From Tribonema minus (Eukaryota; Sar; Xanthophyceae; Tribonematales; Tribonemataceae): DNA of 64,000 bases. A model generated the notes under the pieces. It ran no database searches. It had not been told where the DNA came from and was given only the letters and a program-made list of their open reading frames with translations. Positions 12,031 to 24,844 of the stretch are shown here, one piece after another (position 1 is the first letter of the stretch; the number at the start of each line of letters is the position of its first letter). Location: NCBI GenBank assembly GCA_017506865.1, contig JAFCMP010000555.1, forward strand, positions 248,001-312,000, written 5' to 3'. A program made the translations under genes and the position numbers.

Positions 12031-15000
12031 TTACTTGGCGGCGGCGGCGCGGCGCTTGTAGCGCACCATGATGTTGCCCTTGGGTCCAACGACCATGCTC
12101 TCGTAGTTGAGCTCGGGCATCTTCTTCTCAATGAGCTCAAACTCGAAGTTGCGCAGGAGGATAGAGACCAGCGTCTTGACCTGAAGTAGAGCATCAGCAG
12201 CGGCGACATTGCTTGTTGTTAGTTCAATGAATCACTGGCTCAGCACCAGGGACACTCAGGAGAAAATCATCATCAGAGGTGACGTTTCTAGATTTCAGCA
12301 CACAAGAAAGGAGTAATTAGGGTCAGGTAAGGTTGCGCAGGAGGATCAACACAAGCGTCTTGACTGAAGTGAAACATCAGCGGTGACATCGCTCGTTACA
12401 AGTAATCGAGCACTGGCTTCGCACCAGGGACAGTTTGGAGGAGCTCATAATCAGAGGTGACTTTCAAAAACGTCCTGTGAGCACGCAATAAGAAGGATGG
12501 CCATTCCACCGAAGAAACTGCAATCAAGCTACACAGCGTGACCAATAAGATGGTTATAATCTACAGGTAACGTAAAGCGTTGTGGGTGAGAGCGACTACT
12601 GTCAGTGCATGTTGTTTCAGCATTTCCCCCCCCACTCATTGAAGTAGGCGAAGCATGCGCCCTTGAACAGATGACAGGGCAGATCAGTCGGAGAGCAGAA
12701 GGCAAAGCTGCAGGCACAGGTCAAACCTTGCAATCAAATCAGCAAGTCACAACCTCGCATGAGCAGAAACCCGTGCAGATGCAGGCGATGCACACCGGCA
12801 CATGTCAGCACTGCAATGCCGCCAGCGTTGCCCCATCTCCGCCGTAGGATGCTGATGACATTCTTCCATTGCGCTGTGTCATTGCATACAGGAAGTGGTG
12901 TTGAGTGCGAGCTGATGCCTACCCTGACCCTGACGTTGTCCCTAACCCTAACCCGAAGCCCAAGGTGGTGAGTCAGCAATATTGCCATACAGACGCCAGC
13001 AGCAGCACACTTCCAACAACGGATGCGCGCTCACTGTCCTCGCTGTGCATGCCGGTGGGCGACTTGGCTCCGCAGAGGGCGCGGGTCGTGAGCACAATAC
13101 AACCCTGTACAGAGGCCTCATTGAACTATACTTAAACATGAGTTGAACTAGTATATTGAGCTTCACTACAGAGAGCGCCGCGCGCAGTAGTCACGCACCT
13201 GCAGGAAGCCAAACTGCTGCCCCATGCACTGGTGCATGCCGGCGCCGAAACCGAGGTACGCGTAGGGGGCCTTATGCTCCTCACGCGGGGGCGCGTAGCG
13301 GTCGGGGTCGAACGTGTCGGGGTCTTTGAAGACCTCTGGTATGCGCATGGCGACGGCAGGCGACGTGAAGACCAGGGAGCCTGCACGCACGCCGCAGTGA
13401 TAAGTCATGTGATCATTTTGATTTCATGAAAAGTATGGTGATACACGTATTGCATGGGGGTATTGAAGGTGTTGGGGTCCTTAAAGACCTCCGGTATGCG
13501 CATGGCGACCGCGGGCGACGTGAAGACCAAAGACCCTGCACGCGCCGCGCAGTGGTGAATCACGTGAGCACTTCTGATTTCAGAATCATGTGAACATCTT
13601 GGTTTCATGAAAAGCATAGTAATACACGTATCACGTAAGGGTATTAAACGTGTCCGGGTCCTTGAAGACCTCCGGTATGCGCATGGCGACGGCGGGCGAC
13701 GTAAAGACCCGGGAGCCTGTGTTTCAACACGGATATGTAGTTGATGGATTTCATATCAGCATGGCGCTGAAACAACGCACACCACCGCATGCGGTAGGTA
13801 TCAACAGCTGGCGTTATTACGTGCCATTATTGCGCGCGCAGACACATGACCGCGCGCTCTGTACACACATTCACACAGCCCCCCGTGAAAATGGCCCCCA
13901 GAAAGAACAGTGCACGTGCTCGGATGGGCGCTCGGAGAGTACACGCGCGCACTCACCCTTCGGCACGGTGTACTCGGTGCCCTTGCTGGTGACGGCAAAG
14001 TCCTGGCGCGCGTAGCGCATGAGCATGATGAGCGGCGGGAACATGCGCAGCGCCTCGCGCATGCAGTTGTGCATCAGCTGCGGCAAACAACACAAGGGGG
14101 AGGAGGCAGGGGGGGATCAGGGGGGATCGTTGTCAAGCCCGCCTCCAGGGGTGGCAGGCAGCGCGTGTGGTGTTCTCGGTGTCTGCTACTGTTGCCAATT
14201 AAGACATGCGCATACATGAGCATGATGAGCAGCGAGAACATGCGCAGCGCTTCGCATAGGCGGTTGTGCAGCAGCCGCAGCAGCAGAGCTGCGGGAGCAT
14301 TCAATGGCATGCACAAGTTGAAGTATCACCGTGGCATGCACAAGTTCAAGTATCACCGTACTGAATCAGCGTTTGCCTTGACTGGAGACGGAAAGCAGTC
14401 GCGAGTGACACCTTCGTGGAAGTCCTTGTGCACTGTAGCACATCTACCACAAAACATGAATGCGTACCTCCTGGGTACACAGGCGGCCGGTCGTACAGCG
14501 TCACAGGCTGCTACAGTACAAACGGATCCAGCCCTTATACACGCTTGTCCTATAACAAAAGTGGAATAGAAAGTTGTGGGCGCCCTGTTTTATGAACCTT
14601 CAGGAGAGTACGCTGTGCTCCAAAGCGGTAAAATGTACTTGAACAGAAGAGACACTTCCAGATTGTTGCACGACATGTTGATTCCGTACAGCAAGCTTCA
14701 AGTTAGATACTTCGAAGGACCATTCATCTGGGCTTTTTCGCGCCCTGAGCGAGAATTAATAAAGAGTACGTACCTCCATGTTTCCTAGGTGTTCCCAAGT
14801 CACGGGTGCGTCTGCGTCCCCCACCACTTGCGCCTGAGAGGCGGGCATGAGCCAGCAATGGGGAAGTGCGGTGTGAATCTGCAGGTACATGTGTGATGCG
14901 AACTGGTAGGTGATGACACATGCTCGATGCACCGGAGAGTTCCTGTCGCACCAGAAAGATCCAGCCCAAGCAGCTATCTGCCTCCCATGTGCCCCCCAGG

Positions 15001-18000
15001 GCAGAACATCAGCTTGTGTGATGGATATCTGAAGAGCGCAACATGAGTGCGGCGGCCGCAAGAGTAGCATCGCCACGTGCCTGGAGTGCAGTCGCACTGG
15101 CTAGGAGGTTTGCATCACGATGCTCTTCAACGCAGAGCAGTGCGTGTACCCAAACTTGATGCCATGCTCAACGGACGCCTCGCGCACCAGCTGGGCCACT
15201 TTCCTAACCGTAAGCTAGCACTAACCCTCACCCTAACCTAACCCCAATCCTAATCATAGACTCCTAGCCCTAACCTCGCAAGTGGTCCGACAAGCAGAAC
15301 ATGCGTACGGTGGCCGCGAGAGTGCCATCGCTTCGCGCCTGGAGTGCCGTCGTACTGGCTAGGAGGTTTGCATCGCAAAGCATCAACGCAGAGGAGCGCT
15401 ACTTCTCGCTCTTCCGTGGTATATTGTGCACACATCACCGAGCAGCAGCTGTACCTGCTCCTCCCCCAGCCGCTTAATAATGTCGAGAGTGGTCATCGCG
15501 AGCGTGGCGGTATACCCCAGAAGACCTTGCAACTGCAACAAGTGCGCGCAGATGCTCGCGCCGCAGCGACACGCATGCAGCAAGAACAAAAAAGAGCCCC
15601 TGCGTCGCGCTGCTGCCGTACGCGTGCCTGGCTCGTCTGACAATTCATGAGCAGCGAATCGCGCATACGAAAACAAAAGGAAAAACACGAAAAAAATCAC
15701 CTGCTCTTCCTCCAGGCGCTTCATGATGTCCGGGTTGAGCATGGCGAACGCCAGCGTCCACGTGGACGAGATGCTCGACGTGTGCTGCCCCGCAAAGAGC
15801 AGCGCGATGAGCATGCCCGTGACCTCGTCGTTGGTGGGTGCGCCGCCGTCCTGCGGTTACACGCAGGCAGTTACGCGACAGTTACGTGACAGTTACGAGG
15901 TGCAGTAGGTGGTTTGAGCATGCCCGTGACCTCGTCGTTGGTGGGCGCGCCGCCGTCCTGCAGTTACACACGCAACAGTTACGCGACACTTACAAGGTGA
16001 AATCAATCTGGCACGTTATGCGGGTGCATTTGCGCTGTTGGTGGTGCCTGCTCTCAGTGCTCTGATTTGATGGTTGCCGCAATTGCTTTTACGCATGCCC
16101 GTGACCTCGTCGTTGGTGGGCACGCCGCCGTCCTGCGGTTACACCCAGGCAGTTACGCGACAGTTGCGTGACAGTTACGAGGTAGGTAGTTGAGCATGCC
16201 CGTGACCTCGTCGTTGGTGGGCGCCCCGCCGCCGTCCTGCCGCGCGCGACAGTTTTGCGTGGCAGTTGCACAACAGTTGAAATTACGCAAGGACGTCAGT
16301 AGGAAGCCTCCGCAGCGCGAGGCCGTCCTGCCGTACGCAACAGTTAGGTGATAGCATAGCGCAAGTCAAAATAGGCCACATGGCACAGTCACACACTGAT
16401 GACACTATGACGCGCCGTGACAAAAGTGTTGACTGCATGGTCCGCCCTTTGGCTCGTCTTGAGCCGCATCGAGCAGCTTCAGAACATCAACACCTCGATG
16501 TGCGCCATAATGTGCCGCAGGAAAGCCGAATACAAAACAACTTCAGCATGTGGCGCGTCACCTTGTACTTGAGGTCCATGAAGATCTGCAGAATGTCCGT
16601 GTTCTTTGCGTTCGCCTCCGGCCCTGCCTTCCGCCGCGCCCGGATCACCTCGCCGAATAAGCGGCACATCTCCTTGCGTGCAGCTGCGTTCAGCAAATTG
16701 GGCACGCGCATCAGCGATCAGCCACGCGCGTCACAGCAGCGCTCAAACAGGTGGCACACATCTTCTTCCGCGCGGTAGTATGTGGCACAACAACCAGCTT
16801 CAAGCGCAGACTTGAGGTGAGTAAATGGGGATGGGTTGGCATACTTCGAACAGGCGACACAACCCCTTGGTCGCAGCTGCGCTCAGCAATCGGGCATGTA
16901 CATTGCTTGACGGCGATCAGTCACATGCATCACAGCAGCGCTCAAACAGGCAGCACAAGTCTCCGGTCGCACGTGGCACGACAACCAGGTTCAGGGGTAG
17001 GGTTGAGGTTGAGGATAGGATGGCACACTGAAACAGGCGACACATCTCTTTGCGAGCAGCTGCACTCAGCAAACGGGCATGCGCAGCGGCAGCAGCGATC
17101 AGTCGGACGCATCGCAGCAGCGCTCAAAGGGCGGCACACACACACTTGCGCGCAATCGCCCTCTGCAAAACAAACAGAACTGCTGTGGCGCAGTAAAGGC
17201 TACATGGCCTAGTTCAACGTAGCACGTTGTAGTTGAAGCGCAGTCTTGCTTGAGGGCTGTTGGAGATCAGCTCCAGATTGTTGGTTTAGGTCATGCTTTC
17301 ACTAACCCTAGCTCTGGGCCTAATTCCGCCAGCCTTGGCCCAGAGCGCATCGCACAACACTTACAGAGCAGCAAACGCAGCGCAGGCTCTCGCAGCGTTG
17401 CGCTTGAAGTGCTGCGGGATGGGCGCGTTCGGCAAGAAGAACGAGACCGGCGTGATGCCCTGGTCGAGGTCATGCCATCACTGACGCTTGCCCTAATTGA
17501 ACCCTAACCCCACCAAGTTAACCCCCCCCCCCCCCCCCCTGCCCGAGCAAGCACAAGGCATCGACCAACTCTCACCGTTGCGCTTGAAGTGCTGCGGAAT
17601 GGGCGCGTTAGGGAGGAAGAAAGACACGGGCGTGATGCCCTGGTCGAGGTCGTGGTACAGCTGATGCTAGCCCTAACCTGACCCCCAACCTCACCATTTT
17701 TAGCCCCCAGCAAGCATGGAGCTAGCACCGACCAACTCTCATCGTTGCGCTTGAAGTGCTGCGGATTGGGCGCATTCGGCAGGAAGAAGGACACCGGCGT
17801 GATGCCCTGGTCGAGGTCATACTCATGCTTACTCCACAGCCTTGAACCTAATGCTGGCCCAGCGCATCGCACAACAGTTACCTACTTGGCAACCGTTACT
17901 AAAAGTAACAGACGCAGCGCATGCCTTCTCACCGTTGCGCTTGAAGTGCTGCGGGATGGGCGCGTTCGGCAGGAAGAACGAGACGGGCGTGATGCCCTGG

Positions 18001-18173
18001 TCGAGGTCGTGGTACAGCTGCGCGACCTGGTGGTGCAGGTTCTCGCGCACGTCGTCGCCGTGCAGGCAGCGCGACGCCGTGAGAATGGTCAGGTCCGAGA
18101 GCACCTCCATGATGTCAAACTCGCCGGAGTCACCCCACGCTTTGGTGAACTCGCGCACCTGTGAGGACGCGCG

Positions 18174-18204
<31 letters not shown>

Positions 18205-20993
18205 AGCAGAGAACTGAGCATCATCATCATTTTCTGCACAATGTGATACTCCCCAGAGTCCCCCCACGCTTTGGTGAACTCGCGGACCTGTGACGGCGCA
18301 GGAGGGGGGGGGGGGGGGGGAGCAACTGAGCATCAGCATATGAATGATCAGCGAAGGGCGGGGGGGGGGGGGGAGGGGGGGAAATGTCAGCATCTGCAGC
18401 ATCTGCAGCAGCCGTGGCGGCGGCAGCAGCAGCAGCAGCACCTGTACCTGTACAGCAGTTCGGCACGGCAGTTGTGGATGCAGGACGGAGCGGCTCAACG
18501 CGTGCAGTGCGCGGCGACATACCTACCCACAGGTTCTTAAAAGCGGCTGCTGAGCAATGATGCCGAAGCGGTTGCGGCCCGCAACTGCACCCTGTGGGGG
18601 GGCTCACTGCGCTGCTGACCAGCGATCAAACCCGCACGGCTTCGGCAACGCGCGCGCAACACATCGGACAATGGGCGTCTACAGTAGCAGCTGACTTGTG
18701 ACGGCATTTAGAGTCAGGGTTGGCGAGCAGGCATTGGATCGTGCCACAGCCTATTTGTGCGCCGTCCCCCTGCGCAGACGGCCAGAACGTGCATATGCGG
18801 AGCGCCGCCACGACATGCAGCAGCCCTACCCGCGCCGCCGCACCCTCGAGGTGTGGCATAACTGGGAAGTGCACTGCCATGCAGTTTCTCTAAGCAGTTT
18901 GGCGGTGTAGGTATGCGGTGCAACGGCTACACAGCCAAGGCGTCAAACGGCCGAGGGGCCAAAATGTTGCACGACGAGCGGTACATGGGGGTAAATGTGC
19001 ATGTCACGCATCGCCCTGACCGCTGCATCATTGCGGCGTGCGCACCGTCTGACAGGGAGTGCGGTCATGGCGGGCCACGAGCGCCTGAAGGCACTTCAAG
19101 TACTTCAACATGCTTCATCACTTCATCGTACTTTGACATGCTTCATCAATGTGGGTGGACCGCTCAGCCTAAGCATGTATTACCACTAAATGATCAAGTG
19201 CGTGAGCGCAGCAGCAGTAACTGAGAGTTACACAGAGCGAAACGTCCGTGCTCACCTCCTTCTCGATCTTGGGCACGTACGCCTGCAGCCTGCTGACCCT
19301 GAGCCCATTAGCCATCGCCTTCATCTGTTCGCTGCGCCGCGCCGGCTCCGCATCGTACACAATCCCAGGCCCAAACACAGGCTTCATAAAGCCGTACACC
19401 TGCGCAATAAATCGGCCGGTGCATGGTGAGTGCAGTAGTCAGGCGAGTCAATTGCCACCAAAACCCCCTCTCAATGAGGGACATCTCTGGATGCAAGGTT
19501 GCAAATGTCGATGCTGCTGTAGGGCAAACCTAACCCTAATTACTAAAGCCAGTGAGGTTCATGTCATCGACGCCGGCGTTGTGAAGTAATATACCTGCAA
19601 GGAACTTTGCCTAAAAAATACATCTGTGCAACTGCAGGACGGGAGGTGATCGCAATCCCATGTGTGGGCGGGCTACGACACAGGTACATGCAGCCATGCC
19701 TGTCTGTCACGCAGCGCCAGACCAACAACACACCTTCAGCTGCAGATGATACGACATGGGAAGATTTTACAAGGTAGCAGGCAAGAATTTCTGCTGCATC
19801 AACAACACCGTTGCATGTAACATCTCACCATGTTCAAGCATGTTGAAGAAAACTGGCGGTGCACATCTAACAGAGGAGCATGTAGACGCAGTTTGATGCT
19901 TCATTCCGGGATGTGGCGACCAGGCGCCTACGATCGTCAAGCCTGGTGTGCAAACACTGCCTTCTTCAAACAATCAGTGAGCTACAGCAAACGTCGAGGT
20001 CACTACATCCGTCAACGCATCACCCAGTTGCTGGTGTGGTGGTGGTGATGTGCACATCCAGAAATGCTGTTCTAGCGCAACAGCACGGGAAGAGTGGCGC
20101 CAACGCACCTCATTTTGGCTCAGGACCTCATCCTTGTGCTTAAAGAACGGCGCCTGAGCCTCGGGCCCAATCAGGAAAGTGATGTTCTTGCCGAACATGG
20201 GGGTTGTGAACACTGCCCCGTGCCTGCAGCGCAGCAGCAATGACAACGACTGGCAACATCAGCACCTGCAACTTCAAGTGTCAGTCCGCATCACGAGAGA
20301 GGCTGCCGGCACCAGCTGTTGCTGACATTGACTACTGTTTGCGTGCTGCTTGCGCGGCGTCTGCGCCACATGCAGGTCTGCCGGTGCTCTCCAACTGTCA
20401 TTTGTGCTGGGGGACGAAAAATTCCGTCCGTCGCACTCTCGGCAGCACACTGCTATGAGGCTGCAGGTGGTGAGTCTTCGAGTCATGAATCCTAGGTGAA
20501 CGGCGTCAATGTATTCGTTGCAGAAATCAAGAGCGTCCGGCGCCGCCTAGAAGTTGATGCATTCCAGAACGACGGCTTTTGACTGTTTTCCGCTCTTGAT
20601 TGCCACATCTATGCACAGCAACGTAAACAAGCTGCTGCTGAGGCACACTGCATAAGCACAGTCATGCAGTGCTTGACCTGGGTCCGTCATTCATAATGGA
20701 AAAGCCGCATCTGAAGCAATGATTTTCACAAAGTGGGAGCGTCATCTGGCGCGAGCCTAGCATGCAGCAGGGCAGAGCACTCACTTTTCGTAGAACATCT
20801 GGATCATCTGCAAGGGCCCCTTAACGAAGCATTGCACGTTGCCAATGAAAGGCAGCCCCGTGTACACCTTGGGTGGGGCATCTTTGGGATCTGACTTCCT
20901 GAAGATCAGCAGCGCAACGAGGATTGCCGCCAGCAGGGAGCCCGCCACGGCCAGCGCATTCGCTTGCAACGCCTCCAACATCTCTGCTGCCAT
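12031..20993 (-). CDS. CYP51: Sterol 14-alpha-demethylase, cytochrome P450 family 51
   Basis: Exons (minus, 5' to 3'): 20993-20785, 20223-20109, 19399-19256, 18158-17933, 16683-16562, 15850-15701, 14833-14774, 14077-13957, 13380-13199, 12180-12031; all phases agree and give 492 residues, normal for CYP51. The enzyme oxidatively removes the 14-alpha methyl group of sterol precursors at the ER. Visible motifs are an N-terminal membrane anchor (AVAGSLLAAILVALLIF); FLIGPEAQAPFF; the B-C loop YGFMKPVFGPGIVYD; the CYP51 I-helix AGQHTSS; the K-helix ExxR in REALRMFPP; PEVFKDPDTFDPDRY; and the haem loop FGAGMHQCMG with its Cys ligand. The end reads VVGPKGNIMVRYKRR. The start is the ATG at 20993, immediately before the anchor; an in-frame ATG further upstream at 21137 would add 48 residues. 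Most introns carry copies of exon edges. Confidence 0.95.
12325..12480 (-). repeat. Copy of the 5' end of CYP51 exon 10 in the preceding intron
   Basis: ggttgcgcaggaggat, aagcgtcttgac and tgaagt, then agcggtgacat, repeat the start of exon 10 and its upstream flank (12150-12215) about 180 nt away. Part of the flank recurs again near 12395-12480. Confidence 0.7.
13480..13722 (-). repeat. Two copies of the 5' end of CYP51 exon 9 in the preceding intron
   Basis: Both copies, 13480-13545 and 13650-13722, still read SPAVAMRIPEVFKDP on the minus strand and lie upstream of the real exon start at 13380. The first keeps a gcag acceptor; the second has a mutated junction. Confidence 0.85.
14208..14275 (-). 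repeat. Copy of the 5' end of CYP51 exon 8
   Basis: catgagcatgatgagcagcg with aacatgcgcagcgcttcgc repeats exon 8 sequence at 14018-14080, so LREALRMF-like coding is readable on the minus strand. It lies in the intron upstream of exon 8. Confidence 0.75.
14630..14765 (+). mobile_element. Retroelement 3'-tail fragment in CYP51 intron 7, antisense to the gene
   Basis: Shares with 63845-63995 the blocks ttgcacgacatgttgattcc (with differences), cagcaagctt, agata, cattcatctgggcttt and cgccctgagcgagaat. It ends within about ten bases of the exon 7 donor at 14773, so it forms the start of that intron. Confidence 0.65.
15917..16335 (-). repeat. Four copies of the 5' end of CYP51 exon 6
   Basis: Blocks at 15917-15965, 16094-16142, 16193-16243 and a short one at 16316-16335 repeat the exon 6 start (GACGGCGGCGCACCCACCAA on the minus strand) plus the gttac-rich acceptor flank. 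All lie upstream of the used acceptor. The third copy has a 3-nt insertion. Confidence 0.85.
16730..17085 (-). repeat. Copies of the 5' end of CYP51 exon 5
   Basis: The junction region of exon 5 (plus-strand gcacatctccttgcgtgcag, then ctgcgttcagcaaat) recurs near 16752-16775, 16858-16900 and 17037-17080, each with a variant of cagcagcgctcaaa between copies. Confidence 0.7.
17393..17820 (-). repeat. Three copies of the 3' end of CYP51 exon 4 in the following intron
   Basis: Copies at 17393-17475, 17570-17660 and 17738-17820, about 170-180 nt apart, still read DQGITPVSFFLPNAP. The used donor is at 17932. The copy at 17570 keeps an intact gtgaga donor; the other two have lost the GT (gatgag and gctgcga in the sense direction). 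Confidence 0.9.
18240..18300 (-). repeat. Copy of the 5' end of CYP51 exon 4
   Basis: tccccccacgctttggtgaa then ctcgcggacctgtga repeats the exon 4 start and acceptor (18128-18165). It is separated from it by a G-run of about 28 nt at 18177-18204, which is a C tract in the sense direction. Confidence 0.8.
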
Positions 20994-22087
20994 GCTAGCA
21001 GCAGTCCAGAGTGACTTCCCTCCCGCTGGATCGGTGCGGCGACGGAGTTTAGCTGTCGCTAGCTTTTCAAATATCCAAGCCGCGTCATTGGGCTTATTTG
21101 AGTCATTCTCGCGGAAATAAATTGGGTAGGCATGCAAAAGAGTCAGGAATAAACCTGAAGCAGCAGCAAGCGAAGCAAAGCATCATCACACATTCCTCCT
21201 GAGGGCTTAGGCCCCGCAGGCGCACTGCAAGGATGCCACGCCATGCACGAGCGCAGCGCTCAGCACTCGTGAGGCTACTTCAAGTTCTGATGTACTGAGC
21301 AATGCTGCCTGTGTGAGCGGAGACAAACAGCGATGACTGCGTACAGACGGTATTGTTTGTGGCATGCGGCACATACTTTGCGGCTCGGGCAGTGCCAAAG
21401 CACCCTTGCTGGCAATTGAAAGATGAGAGTGTTCGGGGTACTTGCGCCGAAATGAGCTGGGCCAGCATCAGCTACCCACTTGCTGTATGTGACTTACCTT
21501 CTGCTTCAACTCAGCATACATCGTACCCTCATCCATGCACATGCAATGTGACATGGCTTTGCGGCGGCTTTGAGGAGCAATCTTCAAGTTGGAACAACGC
21601 TTATAGTGCAGCTGACACAACAGGTCATGTGATCAGGTGGTGTCGCTAATTACAATTCACAACGCAGGGCAAACTGATGAGCAGCATTGCACTCGACACA
21701 CATCCAGATACATGCATGACACAACAAAACTGCTACTACTGTACACAACGCCAGCGTTGAAAATAGCATCAGCAGCACATTGCAGCAGCAGCATGACTCT
21801 CACACAACTTCATATCGAACAACTGCAAGCGCCATTGCATGTTCATTTACTGCAAGCAAGCAAGTGCGCACCACCTTGTCGATGAAGCAAGCAGACTCTA
21901 CACACGGGAGTGTGCATGTGTATGTATGCGCAGGTGTGCCACACCTGAGACAGCATGTGCCCTCACGACGGCTACTCACCAGGGCCACCGCTATCCTGAT
22001 GGGACCTGTACAAGCCCGCCTCGCTCGCATCCTCCTCGGCAAAGCCGTAGCTATCGTCATGGAAAGTGAAAGATACGTAACTGTGCC
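20994..22087. other. Intergenic, CYP51 upstream region and ankyrin-gene 3' flank
   Basis: No gene recognised. The 127 bases immediately above the CYP51 ATG stay open in frame but look like a 5' leader. No TATA-like or other promoter element stands out. Confidence 0.45.
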
Positions 22088-23368
22088 TCAGTTGGGCTCT
22101 GGGCACCCATTCGCACGTGCCCAATCCGCCACCTCCTCATGGCCTTCATCCTCGGCGAACTCTACGGTGCGCTCACCCCCAGGGACACCCGTTGGCGCGC
22201 GCCCACTGCAGCACCTCCAGGTGACCCCCAAAACCTGCGGCGTCGCATGTACTGCCGTCCCAACGGCAGCCATTGGCGCGCGCCCAACGCAGGACGTTAA
22301 GATGACCGGCCTCCGCTGCACGGCTGCATGTCTGCACGTCCCACGGACAACTGCTGGCGCGCATCCATCGCAGGACGTGCAGATGCCCTCCACCCGCTGC
22401 ATCGGCAAATGTCTCCTCGTCCCAGGGGCACCCGTTAGCGCGCGCCCACTGCAGTACATCTAGGTGCCCGCTCCTTGCAGCGGCTGAGCATGTGGCCGCA
22501 GTCCAAGGGCACCCGTTGGCGTGCGCCCACTGGAGCACCGCCCCCCTTCCGCTGCAAAGCTGGCTGCCCCTCCAGGCCACGGGCAACCGTTGGCGTACGC
22601 CCACTGCAGTACCGCAAGGTGCCCGCCGCGCGCTGCCAATATGCAGGTCCACCCGTCCCAGGGGCACCCGCTGGCGTGCGCCCACTGCAGCACCTCCAGC
22701 TGCCCGTTTCCCGCAGCATCTCTGCATGTGTCCTCGTCCCAAGGGCAGCCGTGTGCACGAGCCCACTGCAGTACCGCAAGATGCCCGCCGCCCGCCGCGG
22801 ACGAGCACGTGCTCGCGTCCCAGGGACATCCGTGGGCATGCGCCCACTGCAGTACTGCAAGATGCCCGCCGCCCGCAGCTTCTTCACACGTTTTTGCGCC
22901 CCAGGGACACCCGTTGGAATGCGCCCACTGCAGCACTGCTAGATGCCCTCCTGCCGCGGCGGCCTCGGGTACGTCGGTGTCCCAGGCGCTGCCGACCTGG
23001 TGCAGCCACTGCAGCACCTCAAGCTGACCGCCTAGTGCAGCGGCTACGCACAAATCTGTGCCTTCACCATCACCAAGACAGTGTTCTCGCAACCACTGAA
23101 CCAGCTGCAGGTGTCCCCTCCAGGCAGCGATTTCTGTGTGAATTGGTGACAGGCTTGTCGGGTGTGTGCTGCGGAGTAGCAGCATTGCTCCCATATCGCC
23201 CCTGCGGATGCACGAGGTGTGCGCCACGGCGACGTCCATACCGTTCTGCACCGCCCACAGAATCAGGCTGGTGCTGCCGACAGCATCCGCCGCCACGGTC
23301 TCATGCTTCCATGGTGCCGGACCAAGCTCCAAGATATCGTGAAAGGTGCGGCAGGTGCTCCTGGTCAT
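22088..23368 (-). pseudogene. F-box-like / ankyrin-repeat protein with homopolymer frameshifts
   Basis: The minus frame from 23368 reads at least six tandem ankyrin-like units of the form GGHLAVLQWAHANGCPWDAxTC. Near 22541-22546 (C6 on plus) the frame shifts, and repeats continue in another frame to about 22180. Near 22176-22180 (C5) it shifts again and ends EVADWARANGCPEPN, stop at 22088-22090. Upstream of 23368, another frame reads HILGFLPPTLMTRSTCRTF, which resembles an F-box and is joined to an ATG-led frame (MAANPILSAAP) only across a further shift at the G4 near 23398. Such proteins are usually adaptors for ubiquitin ligases or binding scaffolds; the partner is unknown. Three shifts, all at homopolymers, could be assembly indels in a live gene or true decay. 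Confidence 0.75.
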
Positions 23369-23429
23369 CAGCGTCGGAGGCAGGAAGCCCAGAATATGGG
23401 GCGGCGCTCAGGATCGGATTGGCGGCCAT

Positions 23430-24844
23430 GACAACCCTCTGGTGGTGTGAAAACACAACTGTAGATCTTGAAGTGCGCTTCCCCGTAATAGGCGGGTTCT
23501 GGAAACAAAGGGGGCTGCGAATCGTACTTCAGCTTGAGGGGCGTATGAAAGATGCAAGACAGCAGCTCTAGTGCTCAACTCAAGCGTGAGCTCACACACA
23601 TTTGGGAACGCAGCTGAACACACACGTTACTTAGTACATGTTACCTGTACAATATGACGGTCATTGACCGCCTCACACGCACTGCCTACTTACTGCAACA
23701 CAGAGATTATTGCACACCAGGTCAGGCGCCTGCAACTCACCTCAAAGTGAGAACTGCCAGCATGATGACGGTATGTGGGTAGTGTAGAACTATGTTTCAG
23801 TGCTTTTTACAACTTGGTGAATGCTAATGTCCCGGGTTTTTGATCTCATGCCCCCGGACCCCCGCTATCCCCCAGGCCTAAGAACACCAACAGCTTGGGG
23901 GTTTAGCATGCAAACCAAGCCCAGTTGGATCACCGCCAGAACTGCCAGAAGAAGAGTGAATCCCATCATTGAGTTCACTTCACACATGTATAGGTAGCTG
24001 AATCCCTATGAAACATGTAGACATGCAGCTCCAGAGCTGGCGCTGTGCTCGAATCAAGCGTGTGCTCATATGCATTTGTGACTGCAATTGAACACATGCG
24101 CTACTACACTACTAAGCGGTCAGTAACCGCCAGGCCAGCTACAGATGGACGTCCAGTACCATACTGTACAGGCGCACTACAGTCTACAGTCATACCCAGG
24201 CCTAAAAGGACAATGGCCTGGCAATTTGCCAGGTGGCACGAGAGCGAGGCCAGCACTAGCGCAGTGCTCAGCTGTCTGCCGCACTTATTCTGCAATGAGA
24301 GGCGATCGCTCTGCTCACCTGCTCATCCGTGTCTTCACTATCACAGAGAGGGACAGTCACTTTCGCAGCTGGCAAGGCGGCTGGCCTCGCATACGCAGCG
24401 ACATGCATGCCTACACTTGCAACTGCAACACTCATCATGTATCAGCAAAACCGTCACCAGAGCAGCTGGGGACACAATCTTCTTGCGCGCATGGCTCATG
24501 TGATTCATGTGATGTGCTGGGACGAACGTGCGGCCGGCCCAGTCAACAGTGCTGAAACGCAAACACACAAACACATGTTGCAGCAAGAATATTCTTTCAA
24601 CTGTTATTACACGTCAACAACAACAACAGTCACCGGCAGCAGCTGGGGGCGCGTCCCGTCCCGCCGTGCACGTGCGGGCGCGCGCGCACAAGCTGCAACT
24701 TCAATACCATGTGCGTGTCTGAATGGGGGGGGGGGCAGGGGAGTGGGGGTGCTGAAAGTCTGCAAGCATTGTTAAACGACACAGGGTCGGGGGGGGTGTC
24801 GAAGGTGGGGGGCGTCAACTTCAACCTTAGCTGCGCGCGCGACC
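23430..24844. other. Intergenic with a diverged direct repeat
   Basis: A segment of about 110 nt at 23565-23680 (ctcaactcaagcgtgagctc through cattgaccgcc) recurs at 24030-24135 (ctcgaatcaagcgtgtgctc through cagtaaccgcc). No gene is recognised in this stretch. Confidence 0.55.

Noticed and set aside
22492-23571. 359-aa plus-strand frame
   Set aside because: Antisense of the ankyrin repeats; its repetitive nature is inherited from the real minus-strand gene.
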